A stretch of 64,000 bases of DNA from positions 1,240,001 to 1,304,000 of the forward strand of contig NZ_CP089848.1 of NCBI RefSeq assembly GCF_021266465.1, in the 5' to 3' direction. The position numbers were made by a program, and so were the translations under genes. This stretch comes from Paralcaligenes sp. KSB-10 (lineage in GTDB: Bacteria > Pseudomonadota > Gammaproteobacteria > Burkholderiales > Burkholderiaceae_B). Positions 8,901-15,879 of the stretch are shown one piece after another. The notes beneath the pieces are model-generated. The model was given only the letters and a program-made list of their open reading frames with translations. It was not told the DNA's origin and ran no database searches. Position 1 is the first letter of the stretch. Every line of letters starts with the position of its first letter.

Positions 8901-9149
8901 GCGACTCACGATGTTCAGGTAATTCTGTCCGATCAACGCATACCCGAAATGACCGGCACGGAATTTTTCAGCAGCGTCAAGAAAATGTATCCGGCCACCG
9001 TCCGTCTGATACTTTCCGGCTACACCGACCTGAAATCGGTCACGGAAGCCATCAACCGGGGTTCAATATATAAATTCCTGACCAAGCCCTGGGATGAAGA
9101 AGAATTACGCAGCGAAATCGCGCATGCTTTCAAAGGCTATGTGTCGTAA
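5976..9149 (+). CDS. Membrane GGDEF-EAL protein with C-terminal REC domain
   Basis: 1057 residues. The N-terminal third has about seven membrane segments (about 32-235, a MASE-like sensor), then a probable periplasmic sensor loop (240-450) and another helix (453-477). The cyclase domain (495-655) has GGVEF at 574-578 instead of GGDEF, losing an acidic metal ligand, so it is probably inactive for synthesis. The EAL domain (668-910) keeps EALLRW, EIEITEG, DDFGTGYSS and AEGVET and is likely an active c-di-GMP phosphodiesterase. A C-terminal REC domain (937-1055) has its phospho-site at Asp986. This receiver is close in style to that of the preceding regulator (both end in KPWD), so the upstream kinase may phosphorylate both. 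Confidence 0.9.
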   Translation: MNNKPLSDAIWPAEAISPGEASGNNRETLTRMPVLVVAFTLIWFGVLGGVHYLWAEGGAVLPAFISPDRAIVFFLCGTAMATARDRANISRILACGALLVSVSHLYSDLLPAAPLDAPSAFGRLPHVMASWAMLTTILSLGLVCRNLGAPGRRASFYLGIAATTGAVLDLVAQWGFSSRLYDSADAAKITAIMGILGGCAVVALSRKTSLEDVLRDRAIAITIVLGTLASVLGWHVVTEQSLRTTSHHDQAAFKRAALNVKNSIAGQLALFDRMSRRWNALDGTPPEKLVREELDSYLDSVASLSLIAVLDDNHRIQWIQSKDGVARRWLEQNLAGMDYRRWLNRMRINPGAHLGYAEAIFPKKTLAIIAAPLAGPGTQGWTIVAVENISALLSEAFGASDSPLHFRVEQNGQPLFGEAASQGYLSRVGESAISLRHGTVWTLSSWRTGPLTEGLAALLANIVLLVGLALTAFLIRTQRLASGIRHRSIQLHHGSLHDALTNLPNKRQLELQLSRVCQAAKAENAAVWVVLVNLDGMKLINDSMGHNIGDKILVEVAQRMREEVGKKGVLARIGGVEFVVVHAGVARQDVLDATRRIIAAVTGPYHIENMQFRLTASAGITVTNDHAAEPMELVREADLAMTRAKYNGRNTWHEYTTDLSALVAERLSLRTELQKFLDEDGLELHYQPLIDGSTGRIVGVEALLRWQHPTRGYIPPSVFIPLAEETGQIIPLSDWVLNTACRHIKTLKTRNLSDFPVVVNISPLHFQRTDFIDSIRKKLQTYSLPAKCLEIEITEGILLDNATHTITKLKELKEIGVAVSIDDFGTGYSSLNYLKNLPIDKIKIDRSFVNEVISDRHDAAIAKAIIDIAHHLNVKVIAEGVETESQYWFLKRNFCDQFQGYLFAKPMSFGDLEQRLKEHGGCEILPEPKYKKESDRTLLLLDDEENILRALARLLRRDGYRILTAKTPPEAFSILATHDVQVILSDQRIPEMTGTEFFSSVKKMYPATVRLILSGYTDLKSVTEAINRGSIYKFLTKPWDEEELRSEIAHAFKGYVS

Positions 9150-9208
9150 GGCGATCCATGTATTGCAGCCTGCGCGGCCCCTTGCCGACAGCCATGGCCG
9201 CACGGGAA

Positions 9209-9244
9209 AACGCTATGCTATGGTGCTGTGGGCACCATAGCGTT
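9209..9244. terminator. Hairpin between the EAL and GGDEF genes
   Basis: GCTATGGTGC and GCACCATAGC form a 10-bp perfect stem with a five-base loop, and the word AACGCTATG just upstream can also pair with CATAGCGTT. It is followed by TTATTATT rather than a clean T run, so it may terminate weakly or tune the downstream cyclase gene, which starts 26 bases later. Confidence 0.45.
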
Positions 9245-9269
9245 ATTATTCGCCAAAGAACAACGAATA

Positions 9270-10820
9270 ATGAAAACAACTTGCGCTCCGTCGATCCTCT
9301 CGCGGCTTGTATTGCTGGCCACGGCATGTATTGTGCCTGCCTCGTTGATGGCTGTCCTGCTTATTACCTACGACTATCATCAAGCCCGGACACAACTCAC
9401 GCACAACTCAATGTCGACGGCCAGGGCGATGGTCCTGGCGGTTGACAGGGACTTCGCCAGCACAGAGTCCACTCTGATTGCCCTGGCCACGTCACCGTAC
9501 CTGAGCACTCAGGATTATGCCGCCTTTTATAGACAGGCCAGCGAAATTCTTCGCGATCCGGCAAACATCGCCATTGCATTAAGCGACGCAGCGGGAAAAC
9601 AATACCTCAACACCATTCGTCCGTATGGCGCACCGCTTCCCCGACAAAGCAATTCCCGTCAGCTGCAACGTGTTGCCGAGACGCAAAAAACGGTGATTTC
9701 CAATCTGTTTGTCGGCCCTGTAACCCGCCGGCCTCTCGCTGTCATGGGCGTCCCGGTCGTACGCAAAAACAAGGCCATCTATAACTTAAGCGCGGGAATG
9801 TTCGCCGAGCATTTCAGCAAACTGCTTGCCCAGCAAACATTGCCCCCAAACTGGATTGGCACTATTGTGGACAAGAGTGGAACGATTGTCGCCACCACCC
9901 ACGACACGCATCGGCTCACAGGCATGCAAGCCCCCCTGAGCCTGATCAAGCATATGACCCTGGACCACGAAGGCTCGTTTGAAAATACCACCCTGGCGGG
10001 CGCACCCGCGCTGACTGTTTTCAGCCAATCTCCCATATCAGGCTGGACCATAGCGATAGAAATCCCGACCCAAAGCTTGGATTCCGCTTTGTGGGATAGA
10101 TTCTTCTGGCTGATCTTCGCTACCGCCGCACTGCTGGCAGGCAGCCTGGGCTTCGCCTGGCTGATCGGCGGAAAGATAGCCCGATCGGTACGCGGCCTGG
10201 CCTCTCCGGCGCTTGCGCTGGGACGCGGCGAACCGGTCAAGCCATCGTCATACCATCTCAAAGAAGCCGACGAAGTCGGGCTGGCCTTGGTAAAAGCCTC
10301 CGAGATGCTTTTTCATGCCCGGCATCAGGCCAACCACGATCTTCTCACCAAACTCAGCAACCGGTCGCTTTTTACGGAAATCGTCGATCAGCAGTTGCGG
10401 CTTCTAGGAAGAATCCACAGCCACATGTCCATTCTCTACATCGACCTGGACGGTTTCAAGGCGGTCAATGACGAACATGGCCACGCGGCGGGAGACAAGC
10501 TGCTGCGTTTGGCGGCCGAACGGCTCAAGGCGGGAATACGGGAGTCCGACGTTGCCGCGCGGCTGGGCGGCGACGAATTCAGTGTCCTGCTGGTCAATGC
10601 CTCGATGGCGGACGCGGAAATGATCGCCAAGAAACTCGCCAAGAGTCTTTCCGTTCCATACCAGCTTGACACATTATCCGTCGAGGTTTCGGCCAGTATC
10701 GGCGTAGCCAGCTTTCCCGAGTCGGGAACCACCAGCAAGGCGCTTTTGCACAGCGCAGATCATGCCATGTACAAAGCAAAGGCGATGGGCAAGGGGTGTG
10801 TGGTTGCAGAAATCAGCTAA
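9270..10820 (+). CDS. Membrane diguanylate cyclase with periplasmic sensor (Cache-like)
   Basis: 516 residues. Helix about 12-33, an extracytoplasmic sensor (about 35-275, Cache-like: DFASTESTLIALATSPYL), helix about 278-300, a HAMP-like linker, then a GGDEF domain (350-515). The active site is intact, GGDEF at 433-437, with the inhibitory I-site RESD at 424-427 exactly five residues before it, so it should make c-di-GMP and be feedback-inhibited. ATG 9270 begins a normal signal-anchor; the upstream alternative runs back through the hairpin at 9209-9244. Being the only intact cyclase in the cluster, it opposes the EAL protein before it. Confidence 0.92.
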   Translation: MKTTCAPSILSRLVLLATACIVPASLMAVLLITYDYHQARTQLTHNSMSTARAMVLAVDRDFASTESTLIALATSPYLSTQDYAAFYRQASEILRDPANIAIALSDAAGKQYLNTIRPYGAPLPRQSNSRQLQRVAETQKTVISNLFVGPVTRRPLAVMGVPVVRKNKAIYNLSAGMFAEHFSKLLAQQTLPPNWIGTIVDKSGTIVATTHDTHRLTGMQAPLSLIKHMTLDHEGSFENTTLAGAPALTVFSQSPISGWTIAIEIPTQSLDSALWDRFFWLIFATAALLAGSLGFAWLIGGKIARSVRGLASPALALGRGEPVKPSSYHLKEADEVGLALVKASEMLFHARHQANHDLLTKLSNRSLFTEIVDQQLRLLGRIHSHMSILYIDLDGFKAVNDEHGHAAGDKLLRLAAERLKAGIRESDVAARLGGDEFSVLLVNASMADAEMIAKKLAKSLSVPYQLDTLSVEVSASIGVASFPESGTTSKALLHSADHAMYKAKAMGKGCVVAEIS

Positions 10821-10833
10821 GGAATACTCATCT

Positions 10834-11259
10834 ATGCAAATCCGTGCCTATCAAGCCGCCGACGAAGAGGCTGTCATCGCCCTCTGGCACGAATGCGGGC
10901 TGGTTCGGCCCTGGAATAATCCGCGGCGCGACATTGCTCGCAAGCTTACCGAACAGCCTGAACTCTTTCTGGTGGGCACTGTAGCGCAAACCCTTGTCGC
11001 CACCGCCATGATCGGCTTCGATGGCCACCGCGGCTGGCTCTATTATCTTGCGGTTGCGCTCACGCATCGTCATCAGTCCTATGGCCGGCAGCTCGTGCAG
11101 GAAGCAGAGCATTTGCTGATCCAGCGCGGCTGCCCCAAGCTGAATCTGCTGGTGCGCTCCTCCAATTCAAAAATCATCGAGTTCTACCAGAAACTGGGCT
11201 ACGCCCAGGACGAAGCAGTCAGCCTGGGGCGCAGGCTTATTCCCGATCAGGATACCTGA
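10834..11259 (+). CDS. ypeA: GNAT acetyltransferase, YpeA type
   Basis: 141 residues, normal length for YpeA. Recognised by the N-terminal pattern W.ECGLVRPWNNPRRDI, the central GFDGHRGWLYYLAV, the acetyl-CoA loop around HRHQSYGRQLV, and the end FYQKLGYAQDEAVSLGRRLI, all matching the known YpeA group. The family transfers acetyl from acetyl-CoA, but its physiological substrate is not established. ATG 10834 with AAGGA ten bases upstream is used. It starts 13 bases after the cyclase stop, so it may be cotranscribed, although nothing links it functionally to c-di-GMP. Confidence 0.9.
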   Translation: MQIRAYQAADEEAVIALWHECGLVRPWNNPRRDIARKLTEQPELFLVGTVAQTLVATAMIGFDGHRGWLYYLAVALTHRHQSYGRQLVQEAEHLLIQRGCPKLNLLVRSSNSKIIEFYQKLGYAQDEAVSLGRRLIPDQDT

Positions 11260-11396
11260 GCTTTCCCCGGTCAGGCTCACCGGCCGCTAGAGAATTTTTG
11301 GTTTAAGTGTTTACGGGGGTGGACGCGTTTCAGTGGCTTTCGTTTTGAGCCGTTCAGGTCTGAGTTTATTACCTTGGACGGCAGTTCTATTAAGAC

Positions 11397-11621
11397 GCCG
11401 CAGGGTGGGCGGTGCTGTGTAGTCCGGCACGTCCAGCGGTCGTGGTGCTACGCACCCCGACTGCCCGGGTCTGCCTCGTCCAGGCGGGCGTCGGGCCAAC
11501 TCGCAGTGCCTCGCCCGCGAGGCACTGCTCAAACAGGGCCCGCCGAAAGCCCCCGCCTTCCCTTCGTCAGCACCCGGCGCTGGACTACCGCCGGACTACA
11601 CAGCACCGCCTACCCTGCGGC
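11397..11621. repeat. Palindrome A of composite copy 2
   Basis: 32-base arms (11397-11428 and 11590-11621) pair with one mismatch. Relative to copy 1 the left arm has GTGTAG for GTGCAG and the right arm has the matching CTACAC for CTGCAC, a compensated change. The central hairpin is GCAGTGCCTCGC pairing GCGAGGCACTGC, a sequence different from copy 1 but fully paired. Confidence 0.87.
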
Positions 11622-11690
11622 TTGCGTTGAGGTCATGCATCGAGGTATACGCTGAGTCGGCAAGTTCATTCCAGGCATGCCACTACGCGA

Positions 11691-11889
11691 GCCGTCTATC
11701 GGGGCTTGGGGTCAGGGCCGGCGTAAGGCGTGCGCCGGATGCTACCGTAGGGAAGGCGGGGGCTTTCGGCGGGCGCTGTCTGAGCCCAGCCTCGCGAGGC
11801 TGGGCGAGTTCGCCCGACGCCCGCCTGGACGAGGTAGATCCGGATCAAGCACGCCGTGCCGGCCCTGACCCCAAGCCCCGATAGACGGC
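11691..11889. repeat. Palindrome B of composite copy 2
   Basis: 32-base arms (11691-11722 and 11858-11889) are perfect reverse complements. Where copy 1 has CAGGACCGG and CCGGTCCTG, this copy has CAGGGCCGG and CCGGCCCTG: both arms changed together. Centre: CTGTCTGAGC, hairpin CCAGCCTCGCGAGGCTGG, GCGAGTT. Confidence 0.87.
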
Positions 11890-11965
11890 GTCTTCAAATA
11901 CCAAACCGTAAATACCAAAGCGACCAAAACGTCAAATGCCGCAAACACTTCGAACAAAAAATGCT

Positions 11966-12184
11966 CTAAGCAGGCCTTTGCCGCAACGAGTCGATCCAGT
12001 CCGGGTTGGGCTGGCCCACCCATGCCAAGGCCTGGGCGCGCGATGGTGCGCGCCACACTCCGCCGCCTATGCTCGGCAGCGGTTTCACGCCATACCAGAA
12101 CCAGCGGCCGTCTTCGTCCTGCGCCACCCAGTTCCATCCGTGCGGAGCGCCCGACCAATCCGGCTCATTTATTTCGACAGACAT
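11966..12184 (-). CDS. Small conserved-looking protein, function unknown
   Basis: 72 residues, rich in Trp (seven), with the segment WNWVAQDEDGRWFWYGVKPLP followed shortly by GGGVWRAPSRAQ. The composition and clean start suggest a real gene, and it follows the gamma-glutamyltransferase by 19 bases on the same strand, so it is probably the last gene of that operon. The first methionine upstream (12220) would lie inside the transferase gene; ATG 12184 with AGGGA upstream is preferred. Its stop codon lies within the terminal repeat of composite copy 2. No domain is recognised. Confidence 0.6.
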   Translation of the reverse strand: MSVEINEPDWSGAPHGWNWVAQDEDGRWFWYGVKPLPSIGGGVWRAPSRAQALAWVGQPNPDWIDSLRQRPA

Positions 12185-12203
12185 TCCATTCCCTGGATCA
12201 CCG

Positions 12204-14003
12204 TTATCGCCCGGCGGCATAGGCTTGAAGCAGCCGTGGCGAAGCAGCGGCGTGCATCAGGCCATCTTCGTCACGCGACACTGCGGTCAATCGCCCGATA
12301 CTCCATTCCGGCGACTCTTCAATCTGATGCCCGCGCCGCTGCAAGTCGTCGATCACCTCGCGGCCATAGCTGCTTTCGATTGTAATATTTCCGGGCTTGC
12401 GACCGCGTGGATAAAAGGAACTGGGAAAATGCTGTGTGTGAAACATGGGCATATCGATGGCTTCCTGCAAATTGAAGCCTTGCTGAATATGCCGTAAAAA
12501 CAGGATCAATTGCCATTGCTCCTGTTGATCGCCTCCGGGTGTGCCGAAAGCCATGTAAGGCACCCCGTCTTTTGACAGGAACGTGGGGCTCAGCGTGGTT
12601 CTCGGCCGCTTATAAGGAGCCAGCGTACCGGGCAGACCTTCTTCGAGCCAAAACATTTGGGCCCGGGTATTCAGGCCAAAGCCCAAGCCCGGTATCACCG
12701 GCGACGATTGCAGCCAGCCGCCCGATGGCGTGGCCGCAATCATATTGCCCCAGCGGTCAATGACGTCAATGTGCGTGGTATCGCCCTTCTTGGCCGACAC
12801 GAGCCGGTTTGCCTTATCCATGGCGGAAAGAGGCGTGTCATCCGCCGTTTGGGGCGACAGGCGGTTCAGGACAGCCATGACGCGCGCGACTTGCGCCTCG
12901 TAGCCCGGGATTATGCCTGGGCTCAATTCATTGAATGCCCGGTCGCCAATAAGGCAGCTGCGCACCCGGTTATAGTCGTCGGACAAAAGCACGGACAGCG
13001 GAACATCGATGAAATCGGGATCGCCGTAATAGGCTTCACGATCGGCGAAAGCCAGCTTCATGGCTTCAACCAGCAGGTGCACGAAACGCGGGTCGCCCGG
13101 CTTCAGGCTTGAAATATCGGTGTGCTTGAGCAAGGCCAGCACTTGCAGGAATGTCGGGCCCTGGCTCCACGGCCCCGTTTTGGCGACATTTATATTTCCA
13201 TATTGGTACTGCAGCGGCGCTTCGTAACTGGCCGACCAGCGGGCCATATCGTCGCCCCTTATGACTCCTTTATGCGGCGCCCCGCTTTCGTCCATCACTT
13301 CCGTATGGGACGCGAACCGATCGATTGCCTCGGCCACAAAGCCCTTGTAAAACACTTGCCTGGCCATTTCGATTTGCTTTTCGCGATTGCCTCCGACGCT
13401 TTCCGCCTCGGTCAGCAAGCGGCGCCAGGTATTGGCCAGCGCCGGATTGCAAAAAAGCTTCTTTCCCTTGGGAACGGCACCTTGAGGCAAGTAGACTTCG
13501 GCCGAAGTCGGCCAATATGCCTCAAAAAAATCCTTCATGCTCGCAATGGTGTTGGACACGCGCGGCAGCAGCGGATGGCCTGTCTGGGCGTAATAAATGG
13601 CCGGCTCCAGCACATCGCGCAGCGACTTCGTGCCGTGGTCGCGCAACAGGATCATCCATGCGTCGAAAGCGCCGGGCACCACCGCAGCAAGCAGCCCGTT
13701 GCCGGGGATAAGCGTTAAACCTTCAGCCCGATAGCGGTCCAGCGTGGCGGCGCCCGGCGTAGTGCCCTGCCCACACAGCACTTCGATTTTTTTTGTGGCT
13801 GCCGAATAGAAAATGCCCGGCACTTCACCGGCCGGCCCCACCAGATTGGGCTCGACCACATGCAACACGAACGCGCTGGCCACGCACGCATCGAAGGCAT
13901 TGCCGCCGCGCTCCAGCATCGACATGCCTACCGCTGTGGCAAGCCAGTGAGTCGAGGTGACAACACCGAAAGTGCCGGTGATTTCCGGACGAGTCGTAAA
14001 CAT
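12204..14003 (-). CDS. Gamma-glutamyltransferase family protein (first of two)
   Basis: 599 residues of the Ntn-hydrolase GGT family, which self-cleaves at a Thr that becomes the nucleophile and hydrolyses or transfers gamma-glutamyl groups. The cleavage site is GDTTH at 407-411 with Thr409 likely catalytic; the later glycine pair is in FGTPGGDQQ (about 486-494). It departs from the classic family: the N-terminal segment usually GIGGGGF is GPAGEVPGIF here, and the GSG-type loop is SGGWLQSS. There is no signal peptide, so it should act in the cytosol on imported substrate. It starts 51 bases after the binding-protein gene. The exact substrate may not be glutathione. Confidence 0.88.
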   Translation of the reverse strand: MFTTRPEITGTFGVVTSTHWLATAVGMSMLERGGNAFDACVASAFVLHVVEPNLVGPAGEVPGIFYSAATKKIEVLCGQGTTPGAATLDRYRAEGLTLIPGNGLLAAVVPGAFDAWMILLRDHGTKSLRDVLEPAIYYAQTGHPLLPRVSNTIASMKDFFEAYWPTSAEVYLPQGAVPKGKKLFCNPALANTWRRLLTEAESVGGNREKQIEMARQVFYKGFVAEAIDRFASHTEVMDESGAPHKGVIRGDDMARWSASYEAPLQYQYGNINVAKTGPWSQGPTFLQVLALLKHTDISSLKPGDPRFVHLLVEAMKLAFADREAYYGDPDFIDVPLSVLLSDDYNRVRSCLIGDRAFNELSPGIIPGYEAQVARVMAVLNRLSPQTADDTPLSAMDKANRLVSAKKGDTTHIDVIDRWGNMIAATPSGGWLQSSPVIPGLGFGLNTRAQMFWLEEGLPGTLAPYKRPRTTLSPTFLSKDGVPYMAFGTPGGDQQEQWQLILFLRHIQQGFNLQEAIDMPMFHTQHFPSSFYPRGRKPGNITIESSYGREVIDDLQRRGHQIEESPEWSIGRLTAVSRDEDGLMHAAASPRLLQAYAAGR

Positions 14004-14054
14004 AATCGATAGCCTGAAACGAAAAAAGACTGGAATAAGCCAAACGGCAATGGC

Positions 14055-15560
14055 CTACTGCTTGGCCAGTTCCACCCCTTTCAGGCGAATCAGGCCGTCG
14101 GGATAGGGAACAAACCCCTTTACCCGTTTCTGCACGGCAAAGGTCCAGGGTAGATAGTAGGTGTAGAAAATGGGCCGTTCAACCTGCATCCGCTGAAGGA
14201 ATTCCGCATAAAGCGCCTTGCGTTTGCCGGTATCCTGCTCCACTCGCGCATCGACCAGCAGCTTGTTGAGTTTTTCGTCGCAGAACTTGCCATCGTTGAG
14301 GCTGCCCTTGCAACTGACATATTGAAACACGTTGCCGCTGGGATCGACGCGGCCCGACCAACCGGCTTGCCCAAGCTGAAAATCGCCGCGCGCCAAAGTG
14401 GATTGCAAGGCGGCAAACTCCATGGGCCTGAGGCTGATGTCGAATCCGGCTTCGCGCCCCGTCGCCTGTATCAGTTCCATGACCTGCTGCATAATAGTAT
14501 TGGTGCCATACGAGATTTCAACCTTGACCCGATCAAACCCTGCCTCCTTCAACAAGGCACGCGCCTTTTTTACATCGCGGCCTTTACGCTCGACGCTCTT
14601 GTCGTAAGCAAAACTGGCGGGAGGGAAAGGCTGGAAAGCGGGCTGGTACAGGCCCATCCCCACGACCTGATTTATGGCGTCCCTGTCGATGGCTAGATCA
14701 AAAGCCTGCCTGACCCGCGCATCTTTCGCAAAGGGGTTGCTGGCCCCTCGAGGGCCATTGGCAAAATTGACCGAAATGGCCTGGAAGCCCAGGCCGGTAA
14801 TCGGCATGAATACGAGGCTGGGATCGTTCTTGACTGTTTCGGCGTCGCTCGGGGCAATGCGCTCGGCCATATTCAGCCCGCCGGCGCGCAGGTCGTTGAG
14901 CCGCACCGTTGCATCGGGAACGGGCTTGAAGATGACCGTATCGATATGAAAATCCTTGGCATCCCAGTATTGCGGAAATTTTTCCAGCACGATGCGGTCG
15001 TTCTGGACGCGCTCCTTGAAACGATAAGGGCCGGAGCATACGGGATTTTTTCCTGGATCTTTATCGAAGCTTTTCGGCGACTGCATCATGCCCGCACGAT
15101 CGGACAACTGCGACAGGAACGATGCGTCTGGCTCGGACAAATGGAGCACGACTGTCCTGGAATCCGGCGCGTCGACGCTGACCAGCGTTGCCAGCTCGCT
15201 TTTGCGATTGCTGTCGGGCAATGTCTTGGCGCGATCGAGGTTGGCCTTGACCGATGCGGCATCGATAGGAGTGCCGTCGTGATAGACGGCTTTATCGCGT
15301 AAAGTGAATTTAAGTGTTTTATTGTCGAGCCACGTCCATAAGGTGGCCAATTGGGGAACGATTTTCAGGTCGGGAGTAATTTCAACAAGCTTGTCGCACA
15401 GCGACGCAAATACGATACGACCCACGAATGTCCTGGCTCGCACCGGATCAAGCTGGTCCGGATCGTCCTGCAAGCCTATTTTCAGGGTAGTCTGGGCAAA
15501 CGCCGCGCTCGATAAAAGCACGCCCGCTATCGCCGCGATTTTCAGGATTACCTTGTTCAT
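14055..15560 (-). CDS. Periplasmic peptide-binding protein of an ABC transporter (SBP family 5, GsiB/DppA type), first copy
   Basis: 501 residues with an N-terminal signal peptide (MNKVILKIAAIAGVLLSSAAFA, cut after AFA) and the family 5 pattern LKIGLQDDPDQLDPVRART near the mature N terminus. Binds peptides in the periplasm for the permease encoded just upstream. ATG 15560 is chosen over TTG 15566 because GGAG lies seven bases before it. It is closely similar in layout to the protein at 19653-21170 (shared LRIGMQEDPDTLDP-like start, LCDKLV, and the end GFVPYPDGLIRLKGV), so the two are paralogues serving one transporter. Confidence 0.93.
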   Translation of the reverse strand: MNKVILKIAAIAGVLLSSAAFAQTTLKIGLQDDPDQLDPVRARTFVGRIVFASLCDKLVEITPDLKIVPQLATLWTWLDNKTLKFTLRDKAVYHDGTPIDAASVKANLDRAKTLPDSNRKSELATLVSVDAPDSRTVVLHLSEPDASFLSQLSDRAGMMQSPKSFDKDPGKNPVCSGPYRFKERVQNDRIVLEKFPQYWDAKDFHIDTVIFKPVPDATVRLNDLRAGGLNMAERIAPSDAETVKNDPSLVFMPITGLGFQAISVNFANGPRGASNPFAKDARVRQAFDLAIDRDAINQVVGMGLYQPAFQPFPPASFAYDKSVERKGRDVKKARALLKEAGFDRVKVEISYGTNTIMQQVMELIQATGREAGFDISLRPMEFAALQSTLARGDFQLGQAGWSGRVDPSGNVFQYVSCKGSLNDGKFCDEKLNKLLVDARVEQDTGKRKALYAEFLQRMQVERPIFYTYYLPWTFAVQKRVKGFVPYPDGLIRLKGVELAKQ

Positions 15561-15619
15561 GATCAAGCTCCAATGGAAATGAGTTGTTTCGTTGGCGGAT
15601 TAGATTCTTGGAACATCAA

Positions 15620-15849
15620 GCGGTGCCGGTGGGCCAGGCTGGGCAGGCGAGCTCGAACCCGCCACGCCAAGGACCCGGGGCGGGGAATCAAGGGAGCAAC
15701 TGTCTGAGCGTGACGCTTGCGCACAGCCCGGGGGGCTGTGCGCCACGCGAGTTTTGCGACCGCCCCGAGCCAGGTCCTTGGCGTGGGCAGCCCTGGCACA
15801 GCCAGGGCCGGGTGAGGCGAGCCTGCCCAGCCTGGCCCACCGGCACCGC
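15620..15849. repeat. Palindrome C inside the peptide-transport operon
   Basis: Perfect 29-base outer arms (15620-15648 and 15821-15849), a second inner pair around CCACGCCAAGGACC and GGTCCTTGGCGTGG, and a central hairpin GCGCACAGCC / GGCTGTGCGC. The outer arms share nothing with palindromes A and B, but the centre has CTGTCTGAGC before the hairpin and GCGAGTT after it, the same boxes. It fills most of the 319-base gap between the ATPase stop and the binding-protein start, and could stabilise or separate the two transcript parts. Confidence 0.85.
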
Positions 15850-15879
15850 TGGCGCGGGCATCGGCAATACCGTCCGGCA

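Larger units (their letters stand above)
11287..11970 (+). repeat. Composite palindromic element, copy 2 (about 684 bp)
   Basis: Same layout and orientation as copy 1: left end CTAGAGAATTTTTGGTTTAA, palindrome A (11397-11621), a short 70-bp spacer, palindrome B (11691-11889), right end which on the minus strand reads TTAGAGCATTTTTTGTTCG. Both ends carry TAGAG, so insertion at a TA or TAG site is possible. The right end supplies the TAG stop of the small minus-strand gene at 11966-12184. It sits 28 bases after ypeA, between convergent genes. Confidence 0.87.
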
